A DNA stretch of 64,000 bases. Source: DTU013 sp964512095. GTDB taxonomy: Bacteria > Bacillota > Clostridia > Acetivibrionales > DTU013. The notes under the pieces are model-generated. The model searched no databases. It was given only the letters and a program-made list of their open reading frames with translations, and was not told where the DNA came from. The stretch is taken from NCBI GenBank assembly GCA_964512095.1, contig CAZEIH010000001.1, forward strand, positions 186,001 through 250,000, in the 5' to 3' direction. Of the stretch, positions 45,007 through 53,679 are shown in pieces. The translations under genes and the position numbers were made by a program. Every line of letters starts with the position of its first letter. Within the stretch, counting starts at the first letter, position 1.

Positions 45007-45061
45007 AAACGCCCAGCCTGCAAATTGTTAGTTTCCCTTATAAGCCCTAATTGAGGCTGTA

Positions 45062-46957
45062 CTAAATACTCATGTCCTCCGCAGACTTTACAATATCCCC
45101 CATAGTATCTTCGATCTGATCAAGTGACGCACTTGCCTCCTGTGATGCAGCCAGTACATTTTGTATGTTCTCACTTACTGCTATAACTACCTTTTCCAAA
45201 GAGTCCAGCAGTGTTCTTATTTTAATAATAACCCCTTCAACAATGGAATTATTATCCTGAGTACTTCCCACTGCCTTTTTAGCGTCATCAGCCAGCTTTC
45301 TAACTTCCTCTGCTACCACTAAAAATCCCTTCCCATATTCACCTGCTCTGGCTGCTTCAATAGATGCATTCAGCGACAACATATGAGTCTGTTCAGATAT
45401 ATATCTAATAGATTCAGACATAGCTATATAGTCATCAAATTTTTTGTTAAGCTCAATTGTACTATCTACACCATCATGAGATAAAGACTCAACATCTATC
45501 ATCTGAGTGTTTACATTTGTCATTTCATTTACAATATTGTTATATACAATAACCAGTTCACTTAGAACTCTATTCACTGTTCCAACATTATTTTTAAGCT
45601 CTTGAACATAACTGTCCTGTCTTTCTGCCACCAAATTGGCTTTTACCAGCAGTTCCGAAGTTTTCTTCCCTTCAGCTAGCGCTTCATTATGTGACTCCTG
45701 CATCATCTTTTTTGAGTAATGTATGCAATTCTCAGGTGAATTGTATCCAAGAAATATTGCTTCTGCCATTTGTGAACATGTTTCATACCCACAAGCAGAA
45801 CAATCTACAGTACGCTCATCATCGGAATTTTTCAGTAAGGCATCAAACCCTACATCCCTATCTTTATTACTAATTATGTTTTCTTGCGCCCTAGATGAAT
45901 ATTTATATTCAAAATCCTCCATTTTTAACTTCTTATCAAAGAATAATATCAGTTTTTTCTTCCACAATTTTTTTGCAAATGAGGCTTTTCCAGCAATTTC
46001 ACCTGAACGGGTGAAAAGTTCCTTGTCTTTCATATCATGCGAGATACTTTCTTCTGTACCTGTGCCGGACAAACATCCCTCTGAGCAATTAAGTATGTCT
46101 ATTAGGAGAGGTATAGCACTACCCTTTTTACTAATATCCTTTAGGTACTCTTGGGCAAGCCTTGGACCTTCTATTCTCTTAATGTGGTAGCTTCTTCCGT
46201 ACAATTGTTCCACAGATTCCTTCAATCCCCCTGGAGTAGGATACCAGTATCCTACCAAACTTTTAGGAGAATCATAGGATGCCTCTTCTTGTTTATTTAG
46301 TTTTGATTCTCTAAATTTCTCCATAAGCATCTTGAAGGTCACATTATAATTTATAGTATCATCCTTGTGAAACTCATCCGTTTTTCCTATACATGGAGAT
46401 ATAGCAGCAACCTTTCCGGAGAATCCATCATATTTCTTGAGATATACAGCAGTACAATACATTGGAGATCCTATTGGGCTAAGATACTTTATTAATCCCG
46501 AATAATAACGCTCTATGCTGTTTACTATCACAGGACATGGCTGTGCAATAACTGTGTCCAAACTTCTTTCCCTAATAGCCTTAACGTATAAAAATGTTGT
46601 AATATCAGCTCCAAAGCTCACATCATATATTAGCCTCACACCTAAACTCTTCAACCAGGCAAAAACATTTTTATATTCATTAGGATAATTAAACATAAAG
46701 GCCGGAGCAACAATTAAAGCTATTTCATGACCACTAGCAAGATCCTGAAAAAAGGTATCGGTATCATCACAATAGCTCCGTGCATCATGTTTGCAAGCCT
46801 TAATACACTCTCCGCATAATATGCAGTCACTATAGTTTACCTTTATCTTCTGATTTTCAACCACTCTGTTAGCTGTAGGAATAAGGCAAGAACGCATACA
46901 CCTATTACAGCCCACACACTTGCTTTCATCAGTTACAATAACATTTGCTTTAATCAT
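45062..46957 (-). CDS. [FeFe]-hydrogenase-like sensor fused to MCP signalling tip
   Basis: Soluble 631-aa protein. A two-cluster ferredoxin domain (CVGCNRCMRSC and CILCGECIKAC, residues 14-60) precedes an [FeFe]-hydrogenase large-subunit domain whose H-cluster motifs read QPCP (~140), SPCIGK (~188) and NCSEGC (~290). The usual TSCCP has one Cys only, so the proton-relay Cys seems lost, as in sensory hydrogenases. A further 4Fe-4S motif CSACGYETC (~387) and a methyl-accepting chemotaxis hairpin (LSLNASIEAARAGEYGKGF, ~535) follow. Likely senses H2 or redox state and signals to a CheA/CheW system not in the window. AGGAGG precedes ATG. Confidence 0.85.
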   Translation of the reverse strand: MIKANVIVTDESKCVGCNRCMRSCLIPTANRVVENQKIKVNYSDCILCGECIKACKHDARSYCDDTDTFFQDLASGHEIALIVAPAFMFNYPNEYKNVFAWLKSLGVRLIYDVSFGADITTFLYVKAIRERSLDTVIAQPCPVIVNSIERYYSGLIKYLSPIGSPMYCTAVYLKKYDGFSGKVAAISPCIGKTDEFHKDDTINYNVTFKMLMEKFRESKLNKQEEASYDSPKSLVGYWYPTPGGLKESVEQLYGRSYHIKRIEGPRLAQEYLKDISKKGSAIPLLIDILNCSEGCLSGTGTEESISHDMKDKELFTRSGEIAGKASFAKKLWKKKLILFFDKKLKMEDFEYKYSSRAQENIISNKDRDVGFDALLKNSDDERTVDCSACGYETCSQMAEAIFLGYNSPENCIHYSKKMMQESHNEALAEGKKTSELLVKANLVAERQDSYVQELKNNVGTVNRVLSELVIVYNNIVNEMTNVNTQMIDVESLSHDGVDSTIELNKKFDDYIAMSESIRYISEQTHMLSLNASIEAARAGEYGKGFLVVAEEVRKLADDAKKAVGSTQDNNSIVEGVIIKIRTLLDSLEKVVIAVSENIQNVLAASQEASASLDQIEDTMGDIVKSAEDMSI

Positions 46958-47305
46958 ATCGATCCTCCTGATACATAGTTTATATATTTCTAACTGTAGA
47001 AAGCCGTTTCATAAATTCCTATAATTATGTAAGTCAATTCGCTTTGCTCAGGGAGTCAGCTGGAGACTGAACTCCACCTGACCAAGGAAGTTAATTAATT
47101 CATACGTATTCATCGCCGACTAATAGAGGTCAGCGTCTTCTTAAGACATAAATGAATAGTATACAAGAAGCAGAGCAACCTGAACTCTACGAAGTCGTTT
47201 TTTAGTCAATTATTATTCGCCTAATAATAGTATCGTAATTATATAAATAATCTTAATAGAAAAAGCACCTATTGATAGACCCTTCGCCTTCACCTAAATA
47301 GCGTA
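46958..47305. other. Gap holding repeat copy C
   Basis: 348 bases between DUF4446 and the hydrogenase-like sensor. The left third is intergenic repeat copy C; the rest is AT-rich without a supported gene or clear terminator. Confidence 0.5.
47030..47153 (+). repeat. Intergenic modular repeat, copy C (full length)
   Basis: Most complete member: the AATTCGCTTTGCTCAGGGAGTCA head, a CTGGAG..CTCCAC hairpin, the CCTGACCAAGGAAGTTAATTAATTC spacer (in two halves), the CGCCGAC..GTCAGCG stem and the TCTTCTTAAGACATA tail. Confidence 0.8.
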
Positions 47306-47821
47306 TTATAAGTCATACGTGTTTGAAACATGTGTTTTACGAGCATCATCAATTGCTTTTACTTCTTCGGCAGAAAGAACATATTTTGATTTTCCCCTTG
47401 AAACAGGTTTTGCATAAGTTGATGAGCTGTCTCTAGTATATAAGCTACTAACAACTACTCCATCATCATTGTTGTCAAGCAATGCAACTGAAAAGCAAAG
47501 ATCGCTTCCTACATCATCAAATGCATTGTAACGGACTATTCCAACCTTTTGGACACAATAATACATATTTCTTTTTAAAACATTCATCTGGTATTCCAAG
47601 TCTTTGTTTTTGTCTATAACATTATTGACCTTATCAATACAATCATCGATAACTTCTTCTAAATTGACATCGCTAAGCCCGTTCATAAATTTGTAATATT
47701 TATTCTTAAGCTTTTTTATTTTTAACCTGTTTGAAATATTCATTAAAATTAATACCAATATCAAAAAAAAGTTTACGCATATTAGAATAAACAACTCAAT
47801 TTGTAATCCAAATATATACAT
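47306..47821 (-). CDS. DUF4446 family membrane-anchored protein
   Basis: 171 aa with an N-terminal membrane helix (about 5-27), a coiled region (28-80) and a conserved C-terminal domain with VGIVRYNAFDDVGSDLCFSVALLD, diagnostic of DUF4446. Function unknown; often found beside parA-parB in clostridia, as here. Start ATG 47821 follows GGGAGAT; the upstream start at 47845 overlaps that site. Confidence 0.88.
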   Translation of the reverse strand: MYIFGLQIELFILICVNFFLILVLILMNISNRLKIKKLKNKYYKFMNGLSDVNLEEVIDDCIDKVNNVIDKNKDLEYQMNVLKRNMYYCVQKVGIVRYNAFDDVGSDLCFSVALLDNNDDGVVVSSLYTRDSSSTYAKPVSRGKSKYVLSAEEVKAIDDARKTHVSNTYDL

Positions 47822-47869
47822 ATATTCTATCTCCCTTAGCGACAATAATCATTTGCCAAGCTGCTTTGA

Positions 47870-47885
47870 TGTTTCATGTGAAACA
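47870..47885. promoter_or_regulatory. Near-perfect parS site
   Basis: TGTTTCATGTGAAACA differs from the parS consensus TGTTTCACGTGAAACA by one central base. Upstream of DUF4446 and downstream of parB. Confidence 0.7.
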
Positions 47886-48010
47886 TTATCATTTTTATGT
47901 GGCATCGATTCTACTGGCTCTATTTTTATTTTCTAAGGCTTATTTCCTCTGTAAGTAATATCATATTGCCTTGTCCAAAACAAGCCCTTATAAGCAATTT
48001 TACGAGGTGA

Positions 48011-48862
48011 CTAATTTTGGTTATTTTTACTAATACTTTCTACAATATTTATTATTCTGTCTAGTTCGTCTGGAGAATAATACTCTATCAAAATTTTGCC
48101 GTTCTTTTTATTATTCATTATCCTGACCTTTGTTCCGAATACTTCTCTTAATCTTTCTTCAATAGCTTGGAATTCTACATCCTGAATACTTAGTTTCTTT
48201 TGTTTCTTCTTAGTGGATAATTGCTTAACAAGTAGCTCAGTTTGCCTTACACTTAATTCATTTTTTATTATTTCATCCAGAGCCTTCAACTGAGTATCTT
48301 TACTTTCAAGGGATAGCAGAGCTCTTGCGTGTCCGCTTGTAATTACTCCTTCAATAAGCTTCTTTTTTATTTTCTCCTGGAGCGATAGTAGCCTTATAGA
48401 ATTGGTTATTGTTGGTCTGCTTCTGCCAACTGTATTGGATACTTCCTCTTGCGTCATTCCATACTCAGATATTAATTTCTCATATGCCTCAGCTTCTTCA
48501 ATTGGATTAAGATCCTCTCTCTGAATGTTTTCTATAAGAGCAATCTCCATTACCTGTCTACTCGACAGCTCCCTTACTATGACCGGTACAGTTTGCAGAC
48601 CTGCCAATCTGGCAGCTCTCCATCTTCTCTCTCCTGCAACAATCTTGTATGTACTACCTTCACGATGGACAATTAATGGTTGGACAACTCCATGCTGCTT
48701 TATTGATTCTGCTAACTGTGCTAGCTTACCATCATTAAAGTCTTTACGCGGCTGTTCAACATTAGGTTCTATTTCATTTAGCCTTATTTCCTTTACTCCG
48801 TTATTGTCATTATCAGCAGAGGCAATCAGCGCTCCAAGTCCTTTACCTAACCCTTTTTTCAT
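48011..48862 (-). CDS. parB: Chromosome partitioning protein ParB (Spo0J)
   Basis: CTP-dependent DNA clamp that loads at parS and recruits SMC; 283 aa. It starts KKGLGKGLGALI, the ParA-stimulating leader. The ParB/Srx CTPase domain has GERRWRAARLAGL (~76-88) and IENIQREDLNPIEEA (~110). The HTH domain reads EEVSNTVGRSRPTITNSIRL, and a C-terminal dimerisation domain follows. Its ATG is one base after the parA stop. At least two perfect parS sites lie within 2 kb. Confidence 0.97.
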   Translation of the reverse strand: MKKGLGKGLGALIASADNDNNGVKEIRLNEIEPNVEQPRKDFNDGKLAQLAESIKQHGVVQPLIVHREGSTYKIVAGERRWRAARLAGLQTVPVIVRELSSRQVMEIALIENIQREDLNPIEEAEAYEKLISEYGMTQEEVSNTVGRSRPTITNSIRLLSLQEKIKKKLIEGVITSGHARALLSLESKDTQLKALDEIIKNELSVRQTELLVKQLSTKKKQKKLSIQDVEFQAIEERLREVFGTKVRIMNNKKNGKILIEYYSPDELDRIINIVESISKNNQN

Positions 48863-48863
48863 T

Positions 48864-49640
48864 TTACTTAATTTCCTCCTCTGAATATTCTATAACCTCT
48901 TCTGCAAGATCTAAATAGCACTCAGCACCTTTTGATTTTGAATCATATAAAATAATCGGAAGACCAAAGCTGGGAGCCTCACTAAGACGGACATTCCTGG
49001 GTATCAAAGTCCTGTAAACCTTATTTCTGAAGTGTTTTTTTACGTCCTCCACTACCTGTATTGATAAATTGGTTCTTGCATCAAACATCGTAAGCACTAC
49101 ACCTTCCACATCCAATGCCGGGTTAAGATGTCTCTGAACAAGCGTAACAGTATTCATAAGCTGACTGAGCCCTTCCAGTGCATAATATTCGCACTGTATA
49201 GGCACCAAAATTGTATCTGCAGCAGTCAAAGCATTTAATGTTAGCAAGCCTAGTGAAGGCGGACAATCTATTAGTATAAAGTCATAATCATCTCTAATAC
49301 TATCTATCGCCACTTTCATTCTTGTTTCTCTTGATATTACTGAAACGAGCTCTACCTCTGCTCCGACAAGCTGTATATTAGAAGGGCATATATATAGCTT
49401 GTCTATCATAGTTTGCATCAAAGTGTTTTCGATTTTCTCATCGTTTATTATCACATCATAAATAGATTTACCGATTGTCTTTTTATCTATGCCAAGGCCG
49501 CTGGTGGTGTTGCCTTGGGGATCGACATCAATAATAACCACCTTCTTGCCCAGGTATCCAAGGCATGAACTTAGGTTAACTGCCGTTGTTGTCTTTCCGA
49601 CTCCACCCTTTTGATTTGCGATAGCTATTACCTTGGCCAA
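48864..49640 (-). CDS. parA: Chromosome partitioning ATPase ParA (Soj)
   Basis: 258-aa deviant-Walker ATPase: KVIAIANQKGGVGKTTTAVN at the N-terminus with the signature Lys, FILIDCPPSLGLLT (~118) and the C-terminal region with RLSEAPSFGLPI. Works with ParB in origin segregation and modulates DnaA. Coupled to parB. It lies 330 bases beyond gyrB rather than after rsmG. Confidence 0.97.
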   Translation of the reverse strand: MAKVIAIANQKGGVGKTTTAVNLSSCLGYLGKKVVIIDVDPQGNTTSGLGIDKKTIGKSIYDVIINDEKIENTLMQTMIDKLYICPSNIQLVGAEVELVSVISRETRMKVAIDSIRDDYDFILIDCPPSLGLLTLNALTAADTILVPIQCEYYALEGLSQLMNTVTLVQRHLNPALDVEGVVLTMFDARTNLSIQVVEDVKKHFRNKVYRTLIPRNVRLSEAPSFGLPIILYDSKSKGAECYLDLAEEVIEYSEEEIK

Positions 49641-49748
49641 TTAATTCACTCCTAACATCTAAAATACTGTAATCTATGTAATTATAACATAAAGTAGCTA
49701 AATGTTACACCACCGTTGTACAATAATGATTAAAATATCATAATTGAT

Positions 49749-49764
49749 TGTTTCACGTGAAACA
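49749..49764. promoter_or_regulatory. parS site (perfect)
   Basis: TGTTTCACGTGAAACA, identical to the consensus ParB/Spo0J binding site, 109 bases upstream of parA. Confidence 0.95.
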
Positions 49765-49781
49765 TTAGAACTTTCCAAAAT

Positions 49782-49896
49782 AAATTCTCTTCACTTAGGG
49801 CTTCAAGTGGAGAATGAACTCCACCTGATCAAAGAAGTTAATTAATTCGTCTTCATTCATTACTGACCTAAAGAGGCCAGTGTCTTTTGAAAACAT
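49782..49896 (+). repeat. Intergenic modular repeat, copy D
   Basis: Full-length but divergent: head AATTCTCTTCACTTAGGG, hairpin GTGGAG..CTCCAC, spacer GAAGTTAATTAATTCGTC, degraded second stem (TACTGACC..GGCCAGT) and tail GTCTTTTGAAAACATA. Confidence 0.75.
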
Positions 49897-49915
49897 ATAT
49901 TAAATATATTATCTT

Positions 49916-49953
49916 AAAAAAGAAGATGTTTCACGTGAAACATCTTCTTTTTT
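49916..49953. terminator. gyrB terminator: 38-bp perfect palindrome with parS core
   Basis: Six A, GAAGATGTTTCAC and the exact reverse complement. As RNA from gyrB it gives a 13-base-pair stem followed by six U, 18 bases past the stop codon. The central 16 bases (49927-49942) are a perfect parS. Works in either direction on paper. Confidence 0.88.
49927..49942. promoter_or_regulatory. parS site (perfect) inside terminator
   Basis: TGTTTCACGTGAAACA, consensus parS, forming the apex of the gyrB terminator stem. Confidence 0.93.
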
Positions 49954-49970
49954 CTGTGACTATAACTATA

Positions 49971-51899
49971 CTATATATCAAGATTCGTTACGTATTTGGC
50001 GTTTTCCTGTATAAACTCTTTCCTTGGCTCTACCTTATCTCCCATTAACACAGTAAAAATTTTATCTGCTGCGACGGCATCCTCTAGCTCTACCTTTAAC
50101 ATTGTTCTTGTTTCTGGATTCATTGTAGTCTCCCAAAGCTGCTCTGAACTCATCTCACCAAGACCCTTGTATCTCTGTGTATCACAATCTTCTCTCTTCC
50201 ATCCGCGCTCGCTCTGTATTTCTGCTAACTCTTCATCGTTGTATGCATAGTATTCCTCTTTTCCTTTATACACTTTATAAAGGGGAGGTCTTGCTATATA
50301 TACATGGCCATGTTCAACTAATGGTTTCATATACCTAAAGAAAAATGTTAGCAATAAGGTTCTAATGTGTGCTCCATCGACATCAGCATCCGCCATAATT
50401 ATTACTTTATGATATCTTATTTTTGTTACATCAAATTCCTCTGCTATTCCTGCGCCGAGTGCAGTTATTACCGGAGCAAGCTTCTCATTTTGTAATACCT
50501 TATCAACTCTTGATTTTTCAACATTTAGCATCTTTCCCCAAAGAGGAAGTATGGCTTGGTATTTCCTATCACGACCCTGCTTTGCTGATCCGCCTGCCGA
50601 GTCACCCTCAACAATGTATATTTCACATGCCTCCGGATCTCTATTCGAACAGTCTGCTAATTTTCCAGGCAAGGTAGAATATTCAAGGACACTTTTTCTT
50701 CTGGTTAATTCTCTGGCTTTCTTGGCTGCCTCCCTAGCTCTAGAAGCTGTCATGCACCTATCTAAAACTATTTTTGCAACTGCAGGATTCTCTTCCATAA
50801 AATATGTTAGCTTTTCTGTTACAACGCTTTCAACTAGTCCTCTTATCTCACTGTTTCCAAGCTTTGTTTTGGTTTGTCCTTCAAATTGAGGATCTAGAAG
50901 CTTAACACTTACTATTGCAGTAAGTCCTTCCCTCACGTCCTCTCCCATCAAATTCTTTTCGTTTTCCTTAATGAAATTATACTTTCTTGCATAGTCATTT
51001 ACTACCTTTGTCAAAGCAGCCTTAAATCCTGTTAGATGTGTACCGCCTTCTGTTGTAGCTATATTGTTAGCATAGCTGAATATATTTTCAACATATCTAT
51101 CGTTATATTGCATTGCTATTTCACAAAAGGAACCTCCCTTATCTCCTTCTATATATATAGGGAGATCATGTAGTACTTCCTTATCCTTATTTATATACTC
51201 CACAAATGATACTATACCGCCTTCATAATGCAGTTCCTTTTCAACTCTTACTTCATTTCTATCATCAATAAGAGTGATATTTATTCCTTTATTAAGAAAT
51301 GCCATTTCACGGTACCTAGTAACTAGTGAATCAAATTCGAATACTATTTCATCAAATATTTCAGGATCAGGTTTAAAGTGAGTCTTTGTTCCTGTATAAT
51401 CTGCCTCTCCAATGATCTCAAGAGGTGATACAGTCAAGCCTCTTTCATATCTCTGTCTATATATTTTTCCATCCCTTGCAACTCTGACCTCTAGATATTC
51501 TGAAAGGGCATTAACAACAGATGCTCCAACACCATGTAGTCCTCCTGAAACAGTATACGCACCACCACCGAATTTACCTCCTGCATGTAGTATCGTGTGA
51601 ACTACTTCTACTGTAGGAATACCCATCTTGGGATGAATTCCTACCGGTATTCCACTTCCATTATCCTTTATTGTAACAGAGTTGTCCTTTTCTATGGTTA
51701 TTTCAACCCTGTCACATCTTCCGGCAAGGGCTTCATCTATACTGTTAGCAACTATTTCATATACAAGATGATATAGTCCCCTTAATGAAGTGCTACCAAT
51801 ATACATACCCGGTCTTTTTCTAACAGCCTCCAAGCCCTCTAACACTTGTATTTGATTTTCATCATATTGATTGTGATTTTCAGTCATTATGCCTTCCAT
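49971..51899 (-). CDS. gyrB: DNA gyrase subunit B
   Basis: ATPase subunit of gyrase, 642 aa. The GHKL ATP site is RPGMYIGSTSLRGLYHLVYE and NSIDEA. The transducer domain ends before the TOPRIM motif EGDSAGGSAKQGRDR (~425) and DADVDGAHI (~505). The C-terminal tail is typical, DIQENA-like. AGGAGG lies five bases before ATG 51899. gyrA does not follow within the window, unlike many Firmicutes; parA-parB follows instead. Confidence 0.98.
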   Translation of the reverse strand: MEGIMTENHNQYDENQIQVLEGLEAVRKRPGMYIGSTSLRGLYHLVYEIVANSIDEALAGRCDRVEITIEKDNSVTIKDNGSGIPVGIHPKMGIPTVEVVHTILHAGGKFGGGAYTVSGGLHGVGASVVNALSEYLEVRVARDGKIYRQRYERGLTVSPLEIIGEADYTGTKTHFKPDPEIFDEIVFEFDSLVTRYREMAFLNKGINITLIDDRNEVRVEKELHYEGGIVSFVEYINKDKEVLHDLPIYIEGDKGGSFCEIAMQYNDRYVENIFSYANNIATTEGGTHLTGFKAALTKVVNDYARKYNFIKENEKNLMGEDVREGLTAIVSVKLLDPQFEGQTKTKLGNSEIRGLVESVVTEKLTYFMEENPAVAKIVLDRCMTASRAREAAKKARELTRRKSVLEYSTLPGKLADCSNRDPEACEIYIVEGDSAGGSAKQGRDRKYQAILPLWGKMLNVEKSRVDKVLQNEKLAPVITALGAGIAEEFDVTKIRYHKVIIMADADVDGAHIRTLLLTFFFRYMKPLVEHGHVYIARPPLYKVYKGKEEYYAYNDEELAEIQSERGWKREDCDTQRYKGLGEMSSEQLWETTMNPETRTMLKVELEDAVAADKIFTVLMGDKVEPRKEFIQENAKYVTNLDI

Positions 51900-51933
51900 T
51901 TTTTCCTCCTGTATTACCTATCTAATTTTTTTC

Positions 51934-52203
51934 TCAAGTACTAGTAAAACTCTTTATGAATCCGCATCGCCTTTGCAAGGTTACTGACGATATTGGTGAA
52001 AGATATATTTTGCTCTTTTTATCCTGCTCTGTTATTACAAACGTCCTTGGGAGATCATTAGATATTGATTCTACAAAACCTTCCTCTTCAGCAGTTTTTA
52101 AAAAGTCCCTTGTATCCTTTGATATTGTTGTTGTATCCATATCCAAGATGGCTATAACATTTTTCAGTGGAATTACTATATCAGCTCCAATATGTAAAAA
52201 CAT
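51934..52203 (-). CDS. remB: RemB-like extracellular matrix regulator (DUF370)
   Basis: 89-aa protein of the RemA/RemB (DUF370) family; starts FLHIGADIVIPLKNVIAILD, with the RTFVIT and KIYLSPISSVTLQRR segments. RemA relatives are DNA-binding regulators of matrix genes; RemB (YaaB) is encoded between recF and gyrB in Bacillus as here. Function in this organism is inferred. Confidence 0.9.
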   Translation of the reverse strand: MFLHIGADIVIPLKNVIAILDMDTTTISKDTRDFLKTAEEEGFVESISNDLPRTFVITEQDKKSKIYLSPISSVTLQRRCGFIKSFTST

Positions 52204-52279
52204 CGATTTCCTCCTACTATTTCCTTCTAGTACATTCTATCGTAAAAATATTTTCAGTGCAAATCATTAGATTTAATTT

Positions 52280-53401
52280 CTATTTCTCTACTTTAATATT
52301 CCCATCTTCTACATAAAAAAATTTAGCATCTGAGTATGTACGAGTAAAAAAACTCTTTTCAGTACTCGTAATAAACGTTTGCATTCCTTCAATATTATCG
52401 AGAAGGTATTCCTTACGTCTGTCATCTAGCTCCGATAAAACATCATCCAATAGCAATACCGGGAACTCATCAGTCTCTTCCTTCATCAGGTCAATTTCCG
52501 CAAGCTTCATTGAAAGCACTGATGTCCTTTGCTGACCTTGCGATGCATATATCTTTGTGCTTGCATCATTAAGGATGATATCTATATCATCCCTGTGGGG
52601 TCCTAATGATGTAGTTCCCTTCATTAAATCCTTATCTCTGTTCTTAAATAAATTTATATTGTATATAGTTTCTATTTCATTAAAATCACTATTATTCCCC
52701 AGGCTTTTTATATTAAATGACGGATTGTATACTATATTTAACTTTTCTTCTTGATTAGTCAGCCTTTCATGCCTCAATCCGGACAATGTATCTAGCCTTT
52801 TAACAAATTCTATTCTAGCTTTTATTATTCTGGAACCGGTTTTTACAAGATTGTGATCCCAAACATCCAATGTATCAGTAAGCCTTTTGTTTACTGAAAT
52901 GTTTTTCAAAAGATTATTTCTTTGGAAAAGTATTTTCCCATATTGCTGCAAATCATAAAAATATGTTGGCTTGAGCTGACTTAGTGTTATATCAATAAAC
53001 CTACGTCGTTCTGCAGGACCTTGCTTTATTAACAACAAATCCTCAGGAGAAAATATGATAGCATTTAAATGCCCCATCAATCCCCCTATTTTTTTTAACG
53101 GTATTTCATTTATCCTTATCTTTTTTTTCTCTTCACTACTATACGTGACATGAATCTCTTCTTCTATACTTTCTTTCTGATATTTTAGCTTGATTTCAAA
53201 AAAATTACTGCCGTCTTTAACAAGCTCACTATCTCTAGAAGTTCGATGGGATCTTCCTGATGCACATAGAAAAATTGCTTCGACCATATTCGTTTTTCCC
53301 TGAGCATTATTTCCATATATTATATTATATGTATCCGAAAAATCAGCTTCAGTATTATCATAATTCCTGTAATTCTTAAGCCTTACACTTTCTATACGCA
53401 A
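52280..53401 (-). CDS. recF: DNA replication and repair protein RecF
   Basis: SMC-like ATPase (373 aa) that helps load RecA at gaps. Walker A YGNNAQGKTN (~30-39), signature SQGQQRTSVLSMKLAEI (~298) and Walker B VLLLDDVLSELD (~332). Conserved place between yaaA and remB/gyrB. Confidence 0.97.
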   Translation of the reverse strand: MRIESVRLKNYRNYDNTEADFSDTYNIIYGNNAQGKTNMVEAIFLCASGRSHRTSRDSELVKDGSNFFEIKLKYQKESIEEEIHVTYSSEEKKKIRINEIPLKKIGGLMGHLNAIIFSPEDLLLIKQGPAERRRFIDITLSQLKPTYFYDLQQYGKILFQRNNLLKNISVNKRLTDTLDVWDHNLVKTGSRIIKARIEFVKRLDTLSGLRHERLTNQEEKLNIVYNPSFNIKSLGNNSDFNEIETIYNINLFKNRDKDLMKGTTSLGPHRDDIDIILNDASTKIYASQGQQRTSVLSMKLAEIDLMKEETDEFPVLLLDDVLSELDDRRKEYLLDNIEGMQTFITSTEKSFFTRTYSDAKFFYVEDGNIKVEK

Positions 53402-53440
53402 AAGGATACTCCTTCACATTATTTTGCATTATCATCTAAA

Positions 53441-53647
53441 TTATTCTATCTGGTACTTATTACTGCGGTATTCTACAATATCACCTATTCTTAATTTTTT
53501 ACCCCTTTGGACCTCTACATGCCCATTTACACTCACATCACCGCTTACTATGATATGCTTTGCATCTGACCCGCTTCCTACTACACCCTCTAATTTCATC
53601 ATTTGCTCAAGCTTGATATACTCTGTATTTATCTTAACCTTCTTCAA
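53441..53647 (-). CDS. yaaA: S4-domain RNA-binding protein YaaA
   Basis: 68-aa S4 domain: IKLEQMMKLEGVVGSGSDAK, VSVNGHVEVQRGKKLRIGD. In Bacillus the homologue (RlbA) has been linked to 50S assembly. Conserved position between dnaN and recF; about 40 bases to recF. Confidence 0.93.
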   Translation of the reverse strand: MKKVKINTEYIKLEQMMKLEGVVGSGSDAKHIIVSGDVSVNGHVEVQRGKKLRIGDIVEYRSNKYQIE

Positions 53648-53679
53648 TACTCGTACCTGCCTTTCATAGGTATCCTTGC

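Larger units (their letters stand above)
49641..49970. other. Gap with two parS sites and repeat copy D
   Basis: Between parA and gyrB. It holds a perfect parS, intergenic repeat copy D and the palindromic gyrB terminator containing a second perfect parS. No gene is visible. Confidence 0.8.
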
